In this document: piece after piece, positions 53,936-63,463 of the stretch
Numbering within the stretch: the stretch's first letter is position 1
Layout of the letters: each line of letters begins with the position of its first letter
Source of the DNA: Diphasiastrum complanatum
Taxonomy: Eukaryota; Streptophyta; Lycopodiopsida; Lycopodiales; Lycopodiaceae
Reading direction: 5' to 3'
NCBI GenBank assembly: GCA_029204225.1
Contig: CM055104.1
Coordinates: forward strand, 24,753,285-24,817,284
Length of the DNA: 64,000 bases
The notes under the pieces: model-generated
What the model saw: only the letters and a program-made list of their open reading frames with translations
Databases searched by the model: none
What the model was told of the DNA's origin: nothing
Position numbers and translations under genes: made by a program

Positions 53936-54549
53936 ATGGATTCCCAAAGGAAAGCCAGTCCCATCATGGACAAGCTTGATGGAGCCAATTACCATCTGTG
54001 GAAATTTAAGATGAAAACTATTCTATCTTCTAAAGCCATGGTGTTTGATGTCTTTCTTACATTCAAAGCATATGTTGAAAAGCAGTTTTCTTTCAAACTA
54101 AAAGCTTTGAGGTGTGATAGTGGAGGTGGATATACCTCTAATAAGTTTAATGACTATTGTGAGCAAGAAGGAATACAAAGAGAAGTTTCATATTCTTATA
54201 CTCCTCAACATAATGGAGTTGTTGAAAGGGAAAATAGAACACTTTGTGAATATGCAAAAGCCATTAGGCTATAAGCATCTCTACCAAAGGAGTTTTGGGG
54301 AGAAGCAGTTGCATGTGCCAATTATCTTTGGAACCTAATAATTTCTATAGAAGGAAGAACACCATATAAAATTTTTTACAAAGAAAAGCCTAAGGTAGAA
54401 CATCTTGGGATCTTTGGTTGTTTATGCTATTTGCATGTTCCTTTAGAGACTAGGAAAAAGGATGATCCTAGTGCTATTAAAGGCATTTTTATTGGATATG
54501 CGTCTTCTAAGAAAGCCTATAAAGTTTATGTTCTGTCTACTAACAAGAA
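53936..54549 (+). pseudogene. Copia gag-integrase deletion fusion
   Basis: From ATG 53936 the frame reads MDKLDGANYHLWKFKMKTIL, the gag N-terminus. It then passes in frame at SSKAMVFDVFLTFKAYVEKQ into the integrase core, continuing LKALRCDSGGGYTSNKFNDY, TPQHNGVVERENRTLCEYAK to a TAA at 54274. After that AEGRTPYKIF, KPKVEHLGIFGCLCYLHVPL and GIFIGYASSKKAYKVY can be read to about 54549. All of late gag, protease, the zinc-binding region and the first catalytic Asp are deleted. The start codon follows a leader after a primer site, so the join is a real derivative of one element. It is cut by the LTR of copia J at 54550. Confidence 0.88.
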
Positions 54550-55200
54550 TGTTGGAAAAGAGAGGTGTGAGAAATGAAAATAGCTCGAAAAGAAATCAAC
54601 ACGAATGGAAAATGTTCGTGCGCAGCGGAATAGGCTATCTTACTCTTTCCATAAGCATGACTATGCATATCAGACTCGAACAGAATATTAGTTATAGAAA
54701 TCATGTTTGATATGATTACATAGCCAAATATTAAGCATGAAGACATCAGAATGATAATTTGTCGTGAACAGCTAGACTGATTGTCAGTCGCGACTTAGTC
54801 GCGCAAGGCAAGACTAAATATTAGTCGCAAACAGCTAGACTAGTAATAATCCACGAAGAGTAGACTACCAGATGAAGCAACAAGAAAGTCAGACGGAATG
54901 TAGAAAAGCATTGCAAAATTGACACAAATTTGAACACAGAACAAACAGACTCTATATAGAGGTCAATAATGCAGGTGAGCACAAGACAATAGCAGACGAA
55001 ACCGGGTGCTTCACCAAGATAATCCAATATGTAAAAGAAATAAACCTATTATTGACAATACAAAGAATCGATGCATGAAAGCATTTACTTTGTCTATCTC
55101 TGCTTCTGATGCTTGTTATATTTTTCACACATGCTGAATACGCAGATGGTATCCAATATATACATAATGTTACAAGTGTGCAGATGAAGAAGGTACAAAG
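54550..55200 (-). mobile_element. Copia J 3' LTR, left part
   Basis: Begins TGTTGGAAAAGAG, the inverted counterpart of the LTR's other end ATCCAACA at 61273. It is interrupted at 55200 by copia I and continues at 60826. Joined without the insert the LTR is about 1.1 kb. It breaks the integrase scrap at 54549. No coding motif. Confidence 0.65.
55196..55200 (+). repeat. Target site duplication CAAAG, left copy
   Basis: CAAAG immediately precedes the copia I LTR start TGTTAAAATT and is repeated at 60821-60825. Confidence 0.93.
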
Positions 55201-55992
55201 TGTTAAAATTAAAAAACAATCCATATTGATTTCTTGGCTTGCTACAAATGTTGTACCATGCAAGTATGTAGCTCATTAATGCAAAATGCCAAGTTTGGCC
55301 TACATAGAACTCGAGCTACATGGTTATGTATTGTCTAGTTTGATAAATGCAACTTGCTTTTGTAGACATAGAATTAGCATGATTATGCTTGTAGAAACTC
55401 GTGGCAACTCACATGTATTAATTGTAAGTGATCCATAGTGACATGCAAGGCATGCACAAAGTTTATTGGACACATGCATGATGATTTGGACATTTCTAGT
55501 TAGAACTAGTACACTTGTAAAAAGCTGGTAGAATTTCATGCATGACAAGTGACAAATGTCACATAGACTCTAGATGTCACTTTAGATGTCATTTTGGAAT
55601 GGATAGATATGGTTCTACCTCGAGCTACCTCAATCTCCATAAATATGTGTAGCTCTCCACACAATTGATAATGAAGAACCAAAGTTTTGTAGTTATCTCA
55701 TGTCATTTTGGATCTAAACAAATATTGTTTGTTATCTCTCTAGCTCTCTCTCTCTCTCTAACTTGTGTTGAGGCTAATGCTCATACATTGAAATCTTGTA
55801 TTTTTTTCATTCTTTGATCATTGCTAATATATTTTGTTGATTAGCATGCTAGATTGTGGATTAGCCATTTCTTCTGAACTAGATTTTGTTGATCAATCTA
55901 GAATCAGGTTATAGTGCCAATCACAAAGCTTAATTAAGATCAGTCACTCTTGTGGACATTCCCCACACGTGTGAATTCTGGAAATTTTGTCA
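55201..55992 (+). repeat. Copia I 5' LTR
   Basis: 792 bp from TGTTAAAATTAAAAAACA to GGAAATTTTGTCA. It contains a TATA-like CATAAATATG near 55637, a short CT run (55743-55759) and the palindrome CACACGTGTG at 55964-55973, only about 20 bp from the LTR end. Confidence 0.95.
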
Positions 55993-56005
55993 TGGTATCA
56001 GAGCC
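55993..56005 (+). other. Copia I primer binding site
   Basis: TGGTATCAGAGCC directly after the LTR terminal CA; perfect initiator Met-tRNA complement. Confidence 0.95.
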
Positions 56006-56267
56006 TCATTAATCTTTGCATGCTAACAGCTCTGATTATACAAGAAACTGAGAGCTAAATCAAGCAAAAAAGCAGTTTTACACTTTTTCTAACCCTTCTC
56101 TGAAGTTTATTTGGATCAAATCGGACTTGAACTGAATTTTTAGACCTGAATTGAGGAAGTACGGAATTTTGGAATTCTGCATGTGTGAAAATCAAAGTTT
56201 TTCAGTCCCTTTGTTCTCCTTACTTATAGATCCAAAGATAGTAGTGTTATAGCTTGATGGAAAGCAT

Positions 56268-56960
56268 TTGATCTGTATTTTCCATAGAAGAGAGATAGGA
56301 TCTTGCACTACAGCCAAAGAAGCTTGGGATGCACTAAAGACCATCTATGAAGCAAAGAATACTTCTAGAATACTCACTCTTAGGAATCAGATTTTTCAAA
56401 GTTTTCAAAGAAGTGAAGAAAGTGCATCTAACTATGTTCCGAGAGTTAAAGATTTACATAGAGAGCTTTCCTGTGTTGGTGTTACCATTAACCAAGTTGA
56501 GCTAGTTCAAGTCATACTGAATGGCTTGAGAGATGACTATGATAATCTTGTTCAGTCTTTTGCTATTAAGGAGGAGTTACCTAATCTAGAAACTCTCCAA
56601 GGAATTCTTATTTTTTAAGAATCTAGACAAAGCTATAAACTCTCCAGGATGAACAAACTTGAACATGGTGGAAGTGACAATGCCCTCTTTGTCAAAGGCA
56701 AGAAGAAAGGAAGGAGTAAGAACCAATTCTCTCAAGCATACAACAAAGACAAAGCCAAAGATCGAAATCAAGATGGTGAAGAGGATGATACATCTCATCC
56801 CTCTAACTCAAAAACCAAGAAGAAGAAAGTGAAGTGCTTCTTTTGTGGCAAAAAGGGGCACTATGCCTCTAATTGCTTTAAGAAGAAAACCAAGTTAGAC
56901 AAGCTAATCTCTCCAAAGAGATTGAAGAAGATTTTGTTGCAAGTGATGGATTCATCACCT
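56268..56960 (+). pseudogene. Copia I gag, N-terminus missing
   Basis: The frame starts in the middle of gag: IGSCTTAKEAWDALKTIYEA, RILTLRNQIFQSFQRSEESA, NQVELVQVILNGLRDDYDNL and LPNLETLQGILIF, then a TAA at 56616-56618. In the same phase it continues ESRQSYKLSRMNKLEHGG, a Lys-rich stretch and the zinc knuckle CFFCGKKGHYASNC. The NYHLWK..M start region present in the related remnant at 53936 is absent between the primer site and 56268, which points to a deletion of roughly 90 codons. Confidence 0.9.
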
Positions 56961-57340
56961 TTCAAGAAAGATGGAGCTTGGTACATAGACAGTGGAGCCT
57001 CTTCACATATGTGTTGTTCAAAGGAGTCATTTGACTCAATCTTACCTTTCAAAGGACTCAAGAGATCTATTTACACATCTAATGATCATGAGTGTCCAAT
57101 AGAAGTAATTGGCAACATTCCATTAAAACTTGCTTCTTCAAAAGTTCTTGCACTTTCTAATGTTCTTTTCATTCCAAAACTTACAAAGAACTTAATTAGT
57201 GTGGGAAAGTTGCTTGATAATGGTTGTGATGTAAAGTTCAACTCCAATGCTTGTTTTATCAAGAGAAAAGATGAGATCCTTGCTGATGGAACTAGATGTG
57301 GTGGAATTTTTAAGTTGAATTCTTATTTTCTTATTAGAAT
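56961..57340 (+). pseudogene. Copia I protease
   Basis: Same frame as gag: GAWYIDSGASSHMCCSKESF (intact DSGA), YTSNDHECPIEVIGNIPLKL, SKVLALSNVLFIPKLTKNLI, SVGKLLDNGCDVKFN and CGGIFKLNSY. A frameshift near 57335-57360 separates it from integrase. Confidence 0.93.
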
Positions 57341-57361
57341 GCAAACCTTTGTGAAGTTGTT

Positions 57362-58240
57362 TTGTTATCTAAGGAGGAGCTATGGCATAGAAGGTTGGGA
57401 CATCCTAACTTTACATCTATGTCTTCTATGGTTAAGAAGGAGAAGGCTATTGGTCTTCCAAAATCTCTTTCAAAAGATTTCAAGCCTTGTGAGGCTTGTG
57501 CCATTGCAAAGTCACACAGAAAGCCATATCAGAAGTCTTTTATAAAGACTACTTGTCCATTGGAACTCATACATTCAGATGTATATTTTTACTCTTCTAA
57601 AAGTATTGGTGGTGCAACATGTTTTGTCACCTTTATTGATGACTTTACTATATACACTTGGTTGTATCTACTTTCTTCAAAGGCTATGGTTTTTTATCAC
57701 TTCCTTATCTTCAAAGCTTATGTAGAAAAACTGTTTTCTTGCAAAGTTAAAGCTTTAAGATGTGATGGAGGAGGTGAGTATATCTCCAACAAGTTTCATA
57801 ATTATTGTGAAGGTGGAGGAATAAAGAGAGAATTTTCTTGTGCCTATTCTCCATCTCAAAATGGAGTAGCTGAGAGGAAAAACAGATCTTTATGTGAATG
57901 TGCTAAAGCAATTCGAGTAGCCGCTTCTTTGCCTATGAATATTGGGGTGAAGCTATAAATTGTGCAAACTATTTGTGCAATAGATTACCTCACAATGCTC
58001 TTGCTGGAAAATTACCTTTTGAAGTCTTGTTTCAAAAAAAACCTAAGGTAGATCACCTTAGAGTTTTTGGTTGTACTTGCTTTGTTAATATGCCCTTGGA
58101 AACAAGGAAAAGAGATGATCCTAATTCTGTTAAAGGGATCATGGTTGGATATGCATCCAACAAGAAAGCTTACAGGATCTATGTTCCCTCTACCTCAACT
58201 ACAATTGAGAGTAGAGATGTGATATTCCATGAAGATTAAA
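57362..58240 (+). pseudogene. Copia I integrase
   Basis: Frame 57362-57958 reads ELWHRRLGHPNFTSMSSMVK, CEACAIAKSHRKPYQKS, ELIHSDVYFYSSKSIGG, CFVTFIDDFTIYTWLYLLSS, LRCDGGGEYISNKFHNYCEG and SPSQNGVAERKNRSLCECAK. All three catalytic acidic residues and the HHCC residues are present. A frameshift at about 57958 leads to NRLPHNALAGKLPFEVLFQK, KPKVDHLRVFGCTCFVNMPL and GYASNKKAYRIYVPSTSTTI, ending RDVIFHED with a TAA at about 58237. Confidence 0.95.
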
Positions 58241-58572
58241 AATACATTCTTGAGAAGGCCGAGTTCAAAGATTCTCACAAAGATACTCCAATCATCACCC
58301 TTGAAGATCATCATGGAGAGATGGGGCCGAGATTTGAGGAGGAGTCACCTCAAATTTTTTCACCAAGGAGATCTCAAAGAGAAAGATCCGAGCCTAGAAG
58401 GCTTACCTATGAAAATAGAGGAAAGCAAGTGGAAATCAACTCCACTAATTGTGCCTATTTTATTTCTCATGAGAAGCCGAAGGATGTATATGATGCTATC
58501 AACTCAAAGGAATGGTACCTTGCCACGAAGGAAGAATATGATGCTTTGACGGCCAATAATACATGAGAACTT
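58241..58572 (+). pseudogene. Copia I linker and RT start
   Basis: After the stop the same frame continues with EFKDSHKDTPIITLEDHHGE, PRFEEESPQIFSPRRSQRER, SEPRRLTYENRGKQVEINST and PKDVYDAINSKEWYLATKEE. A TGA at 58564-58566 replaces the conserved Trp of NNTW. Confidence 0.92.
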
Positions 58573-59243
58573 GTGGATCTTCCATCCAACAAGCATACCA
58601 TTGGTTGCAAATGGGTTTTTCGAGTCAAGTATAATCAAGATGGCACAATCAACAAGTACAAGGCTAGGCTTTGTGCTAAAGGATTTGCTCAAGTATATGG
58701 ACTTGATTATGAGGAGACCTTTGCCCTAGTTGCAAAGATGGTGTCAGTTAGAATCATAATTTCTCTTCCTTGTTTTTTCAATTGGCAAATTCTTCAACTA
58801 GATGTTTCTAATGCATTTCTAAATGGCTATCTAGAAGAAGAGATATATATGGATCAACCTATTGGGTTCATCCATGATGAGGGAAAAGTTTGCTTGCTCT
58901 TGAAAAGTTTATATGGATTAAAGCAAGCTCCAAGGTCATGGTATTTTCAACTGAACACCTTTCTTGAGTCACTAGGATTTAATCTTAGTAACTATGATCC
59001 TTCCTTATATGTCAAGTTTTTTGATAAAGATATTGTCATCCTTCTTATTTATGTTGATGATATCATTCTGGCAGGAAGTTGTATCAAGTTAGTTGAGGAA
59101 ACCAAGATTGCACTTGGAAAAGAGTTCAAGATGCAAGATCTTGAAGAATACACTATATTCTAGGATTAGAGATTGACTTTCTTAAAGATAAAGCTTTCAT
59201 ATGTCAATCTAAGTATGCTCTTTCAATATTAAAAAAGTTCAAT
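58573..59243 (+). pseudogene. Copia I reverse transcriptase
   Basis: Frame 58573-59163 reads [60 protein letters not shown] (first Asp), LKSLYGLKQAPRSWYFQLNT and LLIYVDDIILAGSCIKLVEE with YVDD intact. A frameshift near 59150 follows in the ILGLEI segment. Confidence 0.95.
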
Positions 59244-60014
59244 ATGTTGAATTGTAAGAGTATAGAAACACCTATGGAGCAAAATGTAAATGACTCTAAC
59301 AAAGGTGATGAAAGATCCTTCGAGGACATCACACTTTTTAGAAGTCTTATAGGCTCCTTAATTTGGCTCACAATAACTAGACCTGACATAAGCTTTAGTG
59401 TTCATAAGTTGAGCCAGGCTATGCAAAATCCTTCAATTTACCATTGGAAAAAGGCCAAGAGAGTGCTTAGATATATATCTTTAACTTTTGATTTTGGTTT
59501 ATTATATAAAAGTGAAGATCTTTTTATTATTGGTTATTCTGACTAGGATTTTGCAAGTGATAGAGCAGATCAGAAATCTACAAGTGCTTATGTCATATAT
59601 CTTGGAGGAAACTTGATACCTTGGCTTTCCAAAAAGCAAAATACTGCATCACTCTCATCATGTGAAGCTGAGTACAAGGTGCTCACTACAGCAACAAAGG
59701 AAGTGCTTTGGATCAAGAGGTTACTAGTGGAGCTAAAGATAATTATGGAAGAAAATATACATATGATCATGTGTGACAACATTTCAGCTCAAGCCCTTGC
59801 CAACAACCCAATATTCCATGCAAGGAGCAAACATATCGAAGTTGCACATCACTTCGTAAGAGAGAAGCTCATTGGAGGTGAAATCAAATTGGACCACATC
59901 AACACATCATCTTGCATTGCAGATATGCTCACCAAACCTTTGAGTAAAAGTTCCTTCAACAAGCATAGAGCCAACCTTGGGGTTATACCAAGATCCATGT
60001 TCAAATCAATATAG
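59244..60014 (+). pseudogene. Copia I RNase H
   Basis: Reads ETPMEQNVNDSNKGDERSFE, RSLIGSLIWLTITRPDISFS, WKKAKRVLRYISLTFDFGLL, then IGYSD and a TAG at 59544-59546. It resumes in the same phase as DFASDRADQKSTSAYVIYLG, PWLSKKQNTASLSSCEAEYK, MCDNISAQALANNPIFHARS and MLTKPLSKSSFNKHRAN, ending MFKSI. RNase H acidic residues are kept. Confidence 0.95.
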
Positions 60015-60025
60015 ATCATTTTTAG

Positions 60026-60820
60026 TGTTAAAATTAAAAAACAATCCATATTGATTTTTTGGCTTGCTACAAATGTTGTACCATGCAAGTATGTAGCTCA
60101 TTAATGCAAACTGCCAAGTTTGGCCTACATAGAACTCGAGCTACATGGTTATGTATTGTCTAGTTTGATAAATGCAACTTGCAAATAGTTTGTAGACATA
60201 GAATTAGCATGATTATGCTTGTAGAAACTCGTGGCAACTCACATGCATTAATTGTAAGTGATCCATAGTGACATGAAAGGCATGCACAAAGTTTATTGGA
60301 CACATGCGTGATGATTTGGACATTTCTAGTTAGAACTAGTACACTTGTAAAAAGTTGGTAGAATTTCATGCATGACAAGTGACAAATGTCACATAGATTC
60401 TAGATGTCACTTTAGATGTCATTTTGGAATGGATAGATATGGTTCTACCTCGAGCTATCTCAATCTCCATAAATATGTGTAGCTCTTCACACAATTGATA
60501 ATGAAGAACCATAGTTTTGTAGCTATCTCATGTCATTTTGGATCTAAACAAATATTGCTTGTTATCTCTCTAGCTCTCTCTCTCTCTCTAACTTGTGTTG
60601 AGACTAATGTTCATACATTGCAATCTTGTATTTTTTTCATTCTTTGATCATTGCTATTATATTCCGTTGATTAGCATGCTAGATTGTGGACTAGCCATTT
60701 CTTCTGAACTAGATTTTGTTGATCAATCTAGAATCAGGTTATAGTGCCAATCACAAAGCTTAATTAAGATCAGTCCCTTGTGGACATTCTCCACACGTGT
60801 GAATTCTGGAAATTTTGTCA
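60026..60820 (+). repeat. Copia I 3' LTR
   Basis: 795 bp, collinear with the 5' LTR. It starts TGTTAAAATT 12 bases after the pol stop region and ends GGAAATTTTGTCA, with CACACGTGTG at 60792-60801. The upstream purine tract is weak (TAGATCATTTTTAG), unlike the clear tracts of other elements here. Confidence 0.95.
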
Positions 60821-60825
60821 CAAAG
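60821..60825 (+). repeat. Target site duplication CAAAG, right copy
   Basis: Identical to 55196-55200. Confidence 0.93.
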
Positions 60826-61273
60826 TGGATGTGCTGTCTATGGGAGATCGTGGGTAGCTGCTGTCATTGTCAAATCTGATTGCACAGTTCATGGGATGAG
60901 CGTGAGAAGGCCGCGACATTAGCCTTCACTTAAATGAACGTCAATGAAAATGCGAAAAATGTGACACTCTGGCAAATGCCTTAAAATTTGATTTACAGGG
61001 TACTTTTGCTTTTCCATTAGGGCACCTTTTGCATTTGTAAGACAGTGTCATCTTTTTTGCCTGTCACAAATCATGTGTAAAAACACAGTGTTTTCTTTTT
61101 CACCTTTTTCGCTTGTGGAAATTTACTTGTATTAATGCAGACAGTCGCATTTTTTGCCTGTCTTATTTCACATGTAAATATGCATATTGTGCGACAACAC
61201 AAGTAAAATACAACAGCATGAATGGAGGCAGATTAAAATAGGATTTAGGAGAGTAGAAGAGATAAATCCAACA
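60826..61273 (-). mobile_element. Copia J 3' LTR, right part
   Basis: Continues the LTR broken by copia I. It ends on the plus strand with GAGATAAATCCAACA. On the minus strand AAGGGCAGG directly precedes TGTTGGATTTATC, a standard polypurine-LTR junction. Inside, a segment with TTTTTTGCCTGTC is duplicated (61053 and 61152). Confidence 0.8.
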
Positions 61274-61285
61274 CCTGCCCTTAAT
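61274..61285 (-). other. Copia J polypurine tract
   Basis: Minus strand TTAAGGGCAGG directly before the LTR start TGTTGG. Confidence 0.7.
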
Positions 61286-62060
61286 CTAGATCCGTGAATG
61301 CCTTGATCTTCAATCTAAGCAATGCACGAAACTTGTTGTGTGCATTAACACTTAATGCCTTAGTGAATATATCTGCAACCATGTCCTGCGTTCTATAGTA
61401 CGTTAAGCTTACCTCCTTGTTGAGAACCTTACCCCTGATGTAGTGATATCTGATTTCAATGTGCTTACTCCTAGAGTGAAATCTAGGGTTGGTTGATAAG
61501 GCAATAGCACTCTGATTATCATAGAATATGGTTGTAGGGCTATACTGATACAAACTAATGTCTGACAGTAAATTTCTCAACCAAAACGCTTCTTTAATAG
61601 ATTGAGAAGCAGCAATGTATTCTGCTTCTGTAGAAGAAAGAGCGATAGAGGTTTTCTTATGACTGTTCAATGAGATAGGACCGCCGTTGATGAAGAATGT
61701 AAATCCAGATGTAAACTTACGACTGTCTACATCGCCTCCCCAGCTTGCATCAGAATATCCACTGAGCTGATGAAGATTGTCATTGCTGACATCTCCATAG
61801 CAGATTCACTAGTTCATCGCAGCTTGAATATACCTCATGACTCTTATGAGAGCCTTCCCATGGGTAATGCCAAGGTTAGCCATATATTGGCTGGGTGAGC
61901 TTACAACAAAGGAGATGTCAGGTCTTGTACAGACCATTGTGTACATGAGAGATCCAAGTATCGATCGATAACGATACTCTCTCATCTGCTCATCTTCCTG
62001 CTTGTTATGGAGACATTGGTCCTTTGACAAACGCAAGCTTGGATCCATCGGTGAGCTAAC
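61281..62060 (-). pseudogene. Copia J RNase H
   Basis: Frames read RSILGSLMYTMVCTRPDISF, HGKALIRVMRYIQAAMN, a short out-of-frame piece with SGYSDASWGGDVDSRKFTSG, then HKKTSIALSSTEAEYIAASQ, FYDNQSAIALSTNPRFHSRS, KHIEIRYHYIRGKVLNKEVS and MVADIFTKALS. Acidic residues are kept. Stops lie near 61680 and 61808. Confidence 0.92.
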
Positions 62061-62590
62061 TTACAATATATTAGATTGTATTTGTTAAGAAAATTGTGAA
62101 GATACCTTTGTTGAGTGATATAGATCAGTCGTCTCGCTCTGTCTCTGTGGATCTGAATGCCCAAACAGAAATGAGCTTCGTCCAGATCAATCATGTTGAA
62201 CTCAAAAAACAGCATCTGTTTAGAATCCTTGACTCAAATTGGTATTGTTCCTGAAAGCAACGTATCATCCACATATAAGGTGATTATAATAAAGATTGTT
62301 GCATTGACTTGGAATAGACGTTACAATCAGAATTGCTTGGTTGAAAAACTTGTTCGATGAGAAATGTGTTGATCCTCTAAAACCAAGCTCTGGCAGACTG
62401 TTTCAAGTTGTAGAGTGCCTTATGAAATTTACAGACATGATTCTTCATACCTTCCAGAACGTATCATTCCTGGTTCGCTGAGTGCCTCTTCGACTGTTGT
62501 CGGTTCCTGTATCAACAAACATGCAGACTCAGGAGTATACCTTGTGGGTTGTGTGCGCACTCGGCTTGATCTTCTAGGAGGATTCGATTG
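62061..62590 (-). pseudogene. Copia J reverse transcriptase and linker, rearranged
   Basis: Minus-strand pieces give LYVDDTLLSGTIPI (YVDD intact, about 62275-62235), MIDLDEAHFCLGIQIHRDRA, and upstream CKFHKALYNLKQSARAWF with a stop, RINTFLIEQV. Before these, about 62515-62455 reads LIQEPTTVEEALSEPG, the integrase-RT linker. The RT region with the first catalytic Asp is missing between them. Similarity ends at about 62590, where element K begins. Confidence 0.85.
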
Positions 62591-62599
62591 ATGAACTAC

Positions 62600-63463
62600 T
62601 CCAGTTGGATTATTCTCCTTCTAACCAATCATCTAATCAGTTTTGATCTTCATCCATTTGTTGAATTTCACACGTGTGGATTGTCCACAACATGTACTTG
62701 TGATCTCCTAAGATGTGTAGATGCACCAAGATCGAGACTAGATTGAGATTCAAGATCAATCTTAGATCCTATGGCAAAAACACACTACTACATGCATTCA
62801 ATCACTTCCAACTCTCACTCACACGTATGGGAAGTGTTCCAAAAGTATTCTAAGTAAAAACAAGCTACTCTCCTCGGGAAGACAGAGAAAAACCATCAGG
62901 AGCTCTCGAGTAGAGAGAAAGCTAGAAAATCACTTACACTCAAAATCCACTCAATCTCAAAATCAATTAGATCCAAATTGAGGAGTACAATGATACTAAT
63001 AGATTCATGAGCTACCACTATGCTTAACTATGATTGGATCACACTTTGCCACCTCTTAATCCTATTGGACCATTGATCCATGCACCTCTAAATTCTATTG
63101 GACTATATTCAAGCACACCTCAAATTCTTATTGGACCACACATGGTTCCACCTCTAAATCCTATTGGACCTCTTAAACTTCATCAAACAAAAGCATTACA
63201 CTTGTCTACACTCTAATTGGCACAAGTTTGGCCTCCTACTCTATTTTGGCTCAATAGTGGCATTACAAGTGGAAATGGATAATTTGCCATCTATGCCAAA
63301 TTTGACCCTATCAACATCCTACACCTAAATGCTTGACTATGAAATTCTATGATACCCCTATATCAAACATTTTGATTTACTTTACGATTCTTCACACGTG
63401 GGAACATCCTCCACACATGTGAGATTCACTTACAAACTTCTATCATAAAAAATACCAAGCTAG
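62600..63463 (-). mobile_element. 3' LTR of element K
   Basis: A non-coding block whose inner edge is marked on the minus strand by a purine run TTTTTTGAGAAGGAG followed by TGAGAAATTGGC. Wording such as CAAGATCAATCTTAGAT resembles the copia A LTR. It carries CACACGTGTG (62669-62678), CACACGTG (63393) and CACACATGTGAG (63412), and a 33-bp-period CCAAT-box array at 63033-63220. The outer edge is approximate. Confidence 0.6.
63033..63220 (-). repeat. CCAAT-box array in K LTR
   Basis: ATTGG (CCAAT on the minus strand, the element's sense strand) occurs at 63033, 63064, 63097, 63130, 63163 and 63216. The middle units share CACCTCTAAATYCTATTGGA. Spacing of the first five is 31, 33, 33 and 33 bp. 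Confidence 0.85.

Larger units (their letters stand above)
55201..60820 (+). mobile_element. Copia I, both LTRs and target duplication
   Basis: A 5.6-kb LTR retrotransposon bounded by CAAAG duplications, with LTRs of about 0.79 kb at 55201-55992 and 60026-60820, a perfect primer site at 55993 and pol in the copia order protease, integrase, RT, RNase H. By eye the LTRs differ at roughly 20-25 places plus small indels (about 3%), so it is among the younger insertions here. It nonetheless lacks the gag N-terminus and carries at least four in-frame stops and three frameshifts. It sits inside the 3' LTR of copia J. Confidence 0.95.

Noticed and set aside
54952-55263. Minus-strand frame MHGTTFVASQEINM, repeated at 59849-60088
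   Set aside because: It is the antisense of the copia I LTR start, present twice only because LTRs are duplicated.
63033-63220. CRISPR-like array, because of regular 33-bp spacing
   Set aside because: Units are imperfect and have no unique spacers, and the array lies inside a plant LTR.
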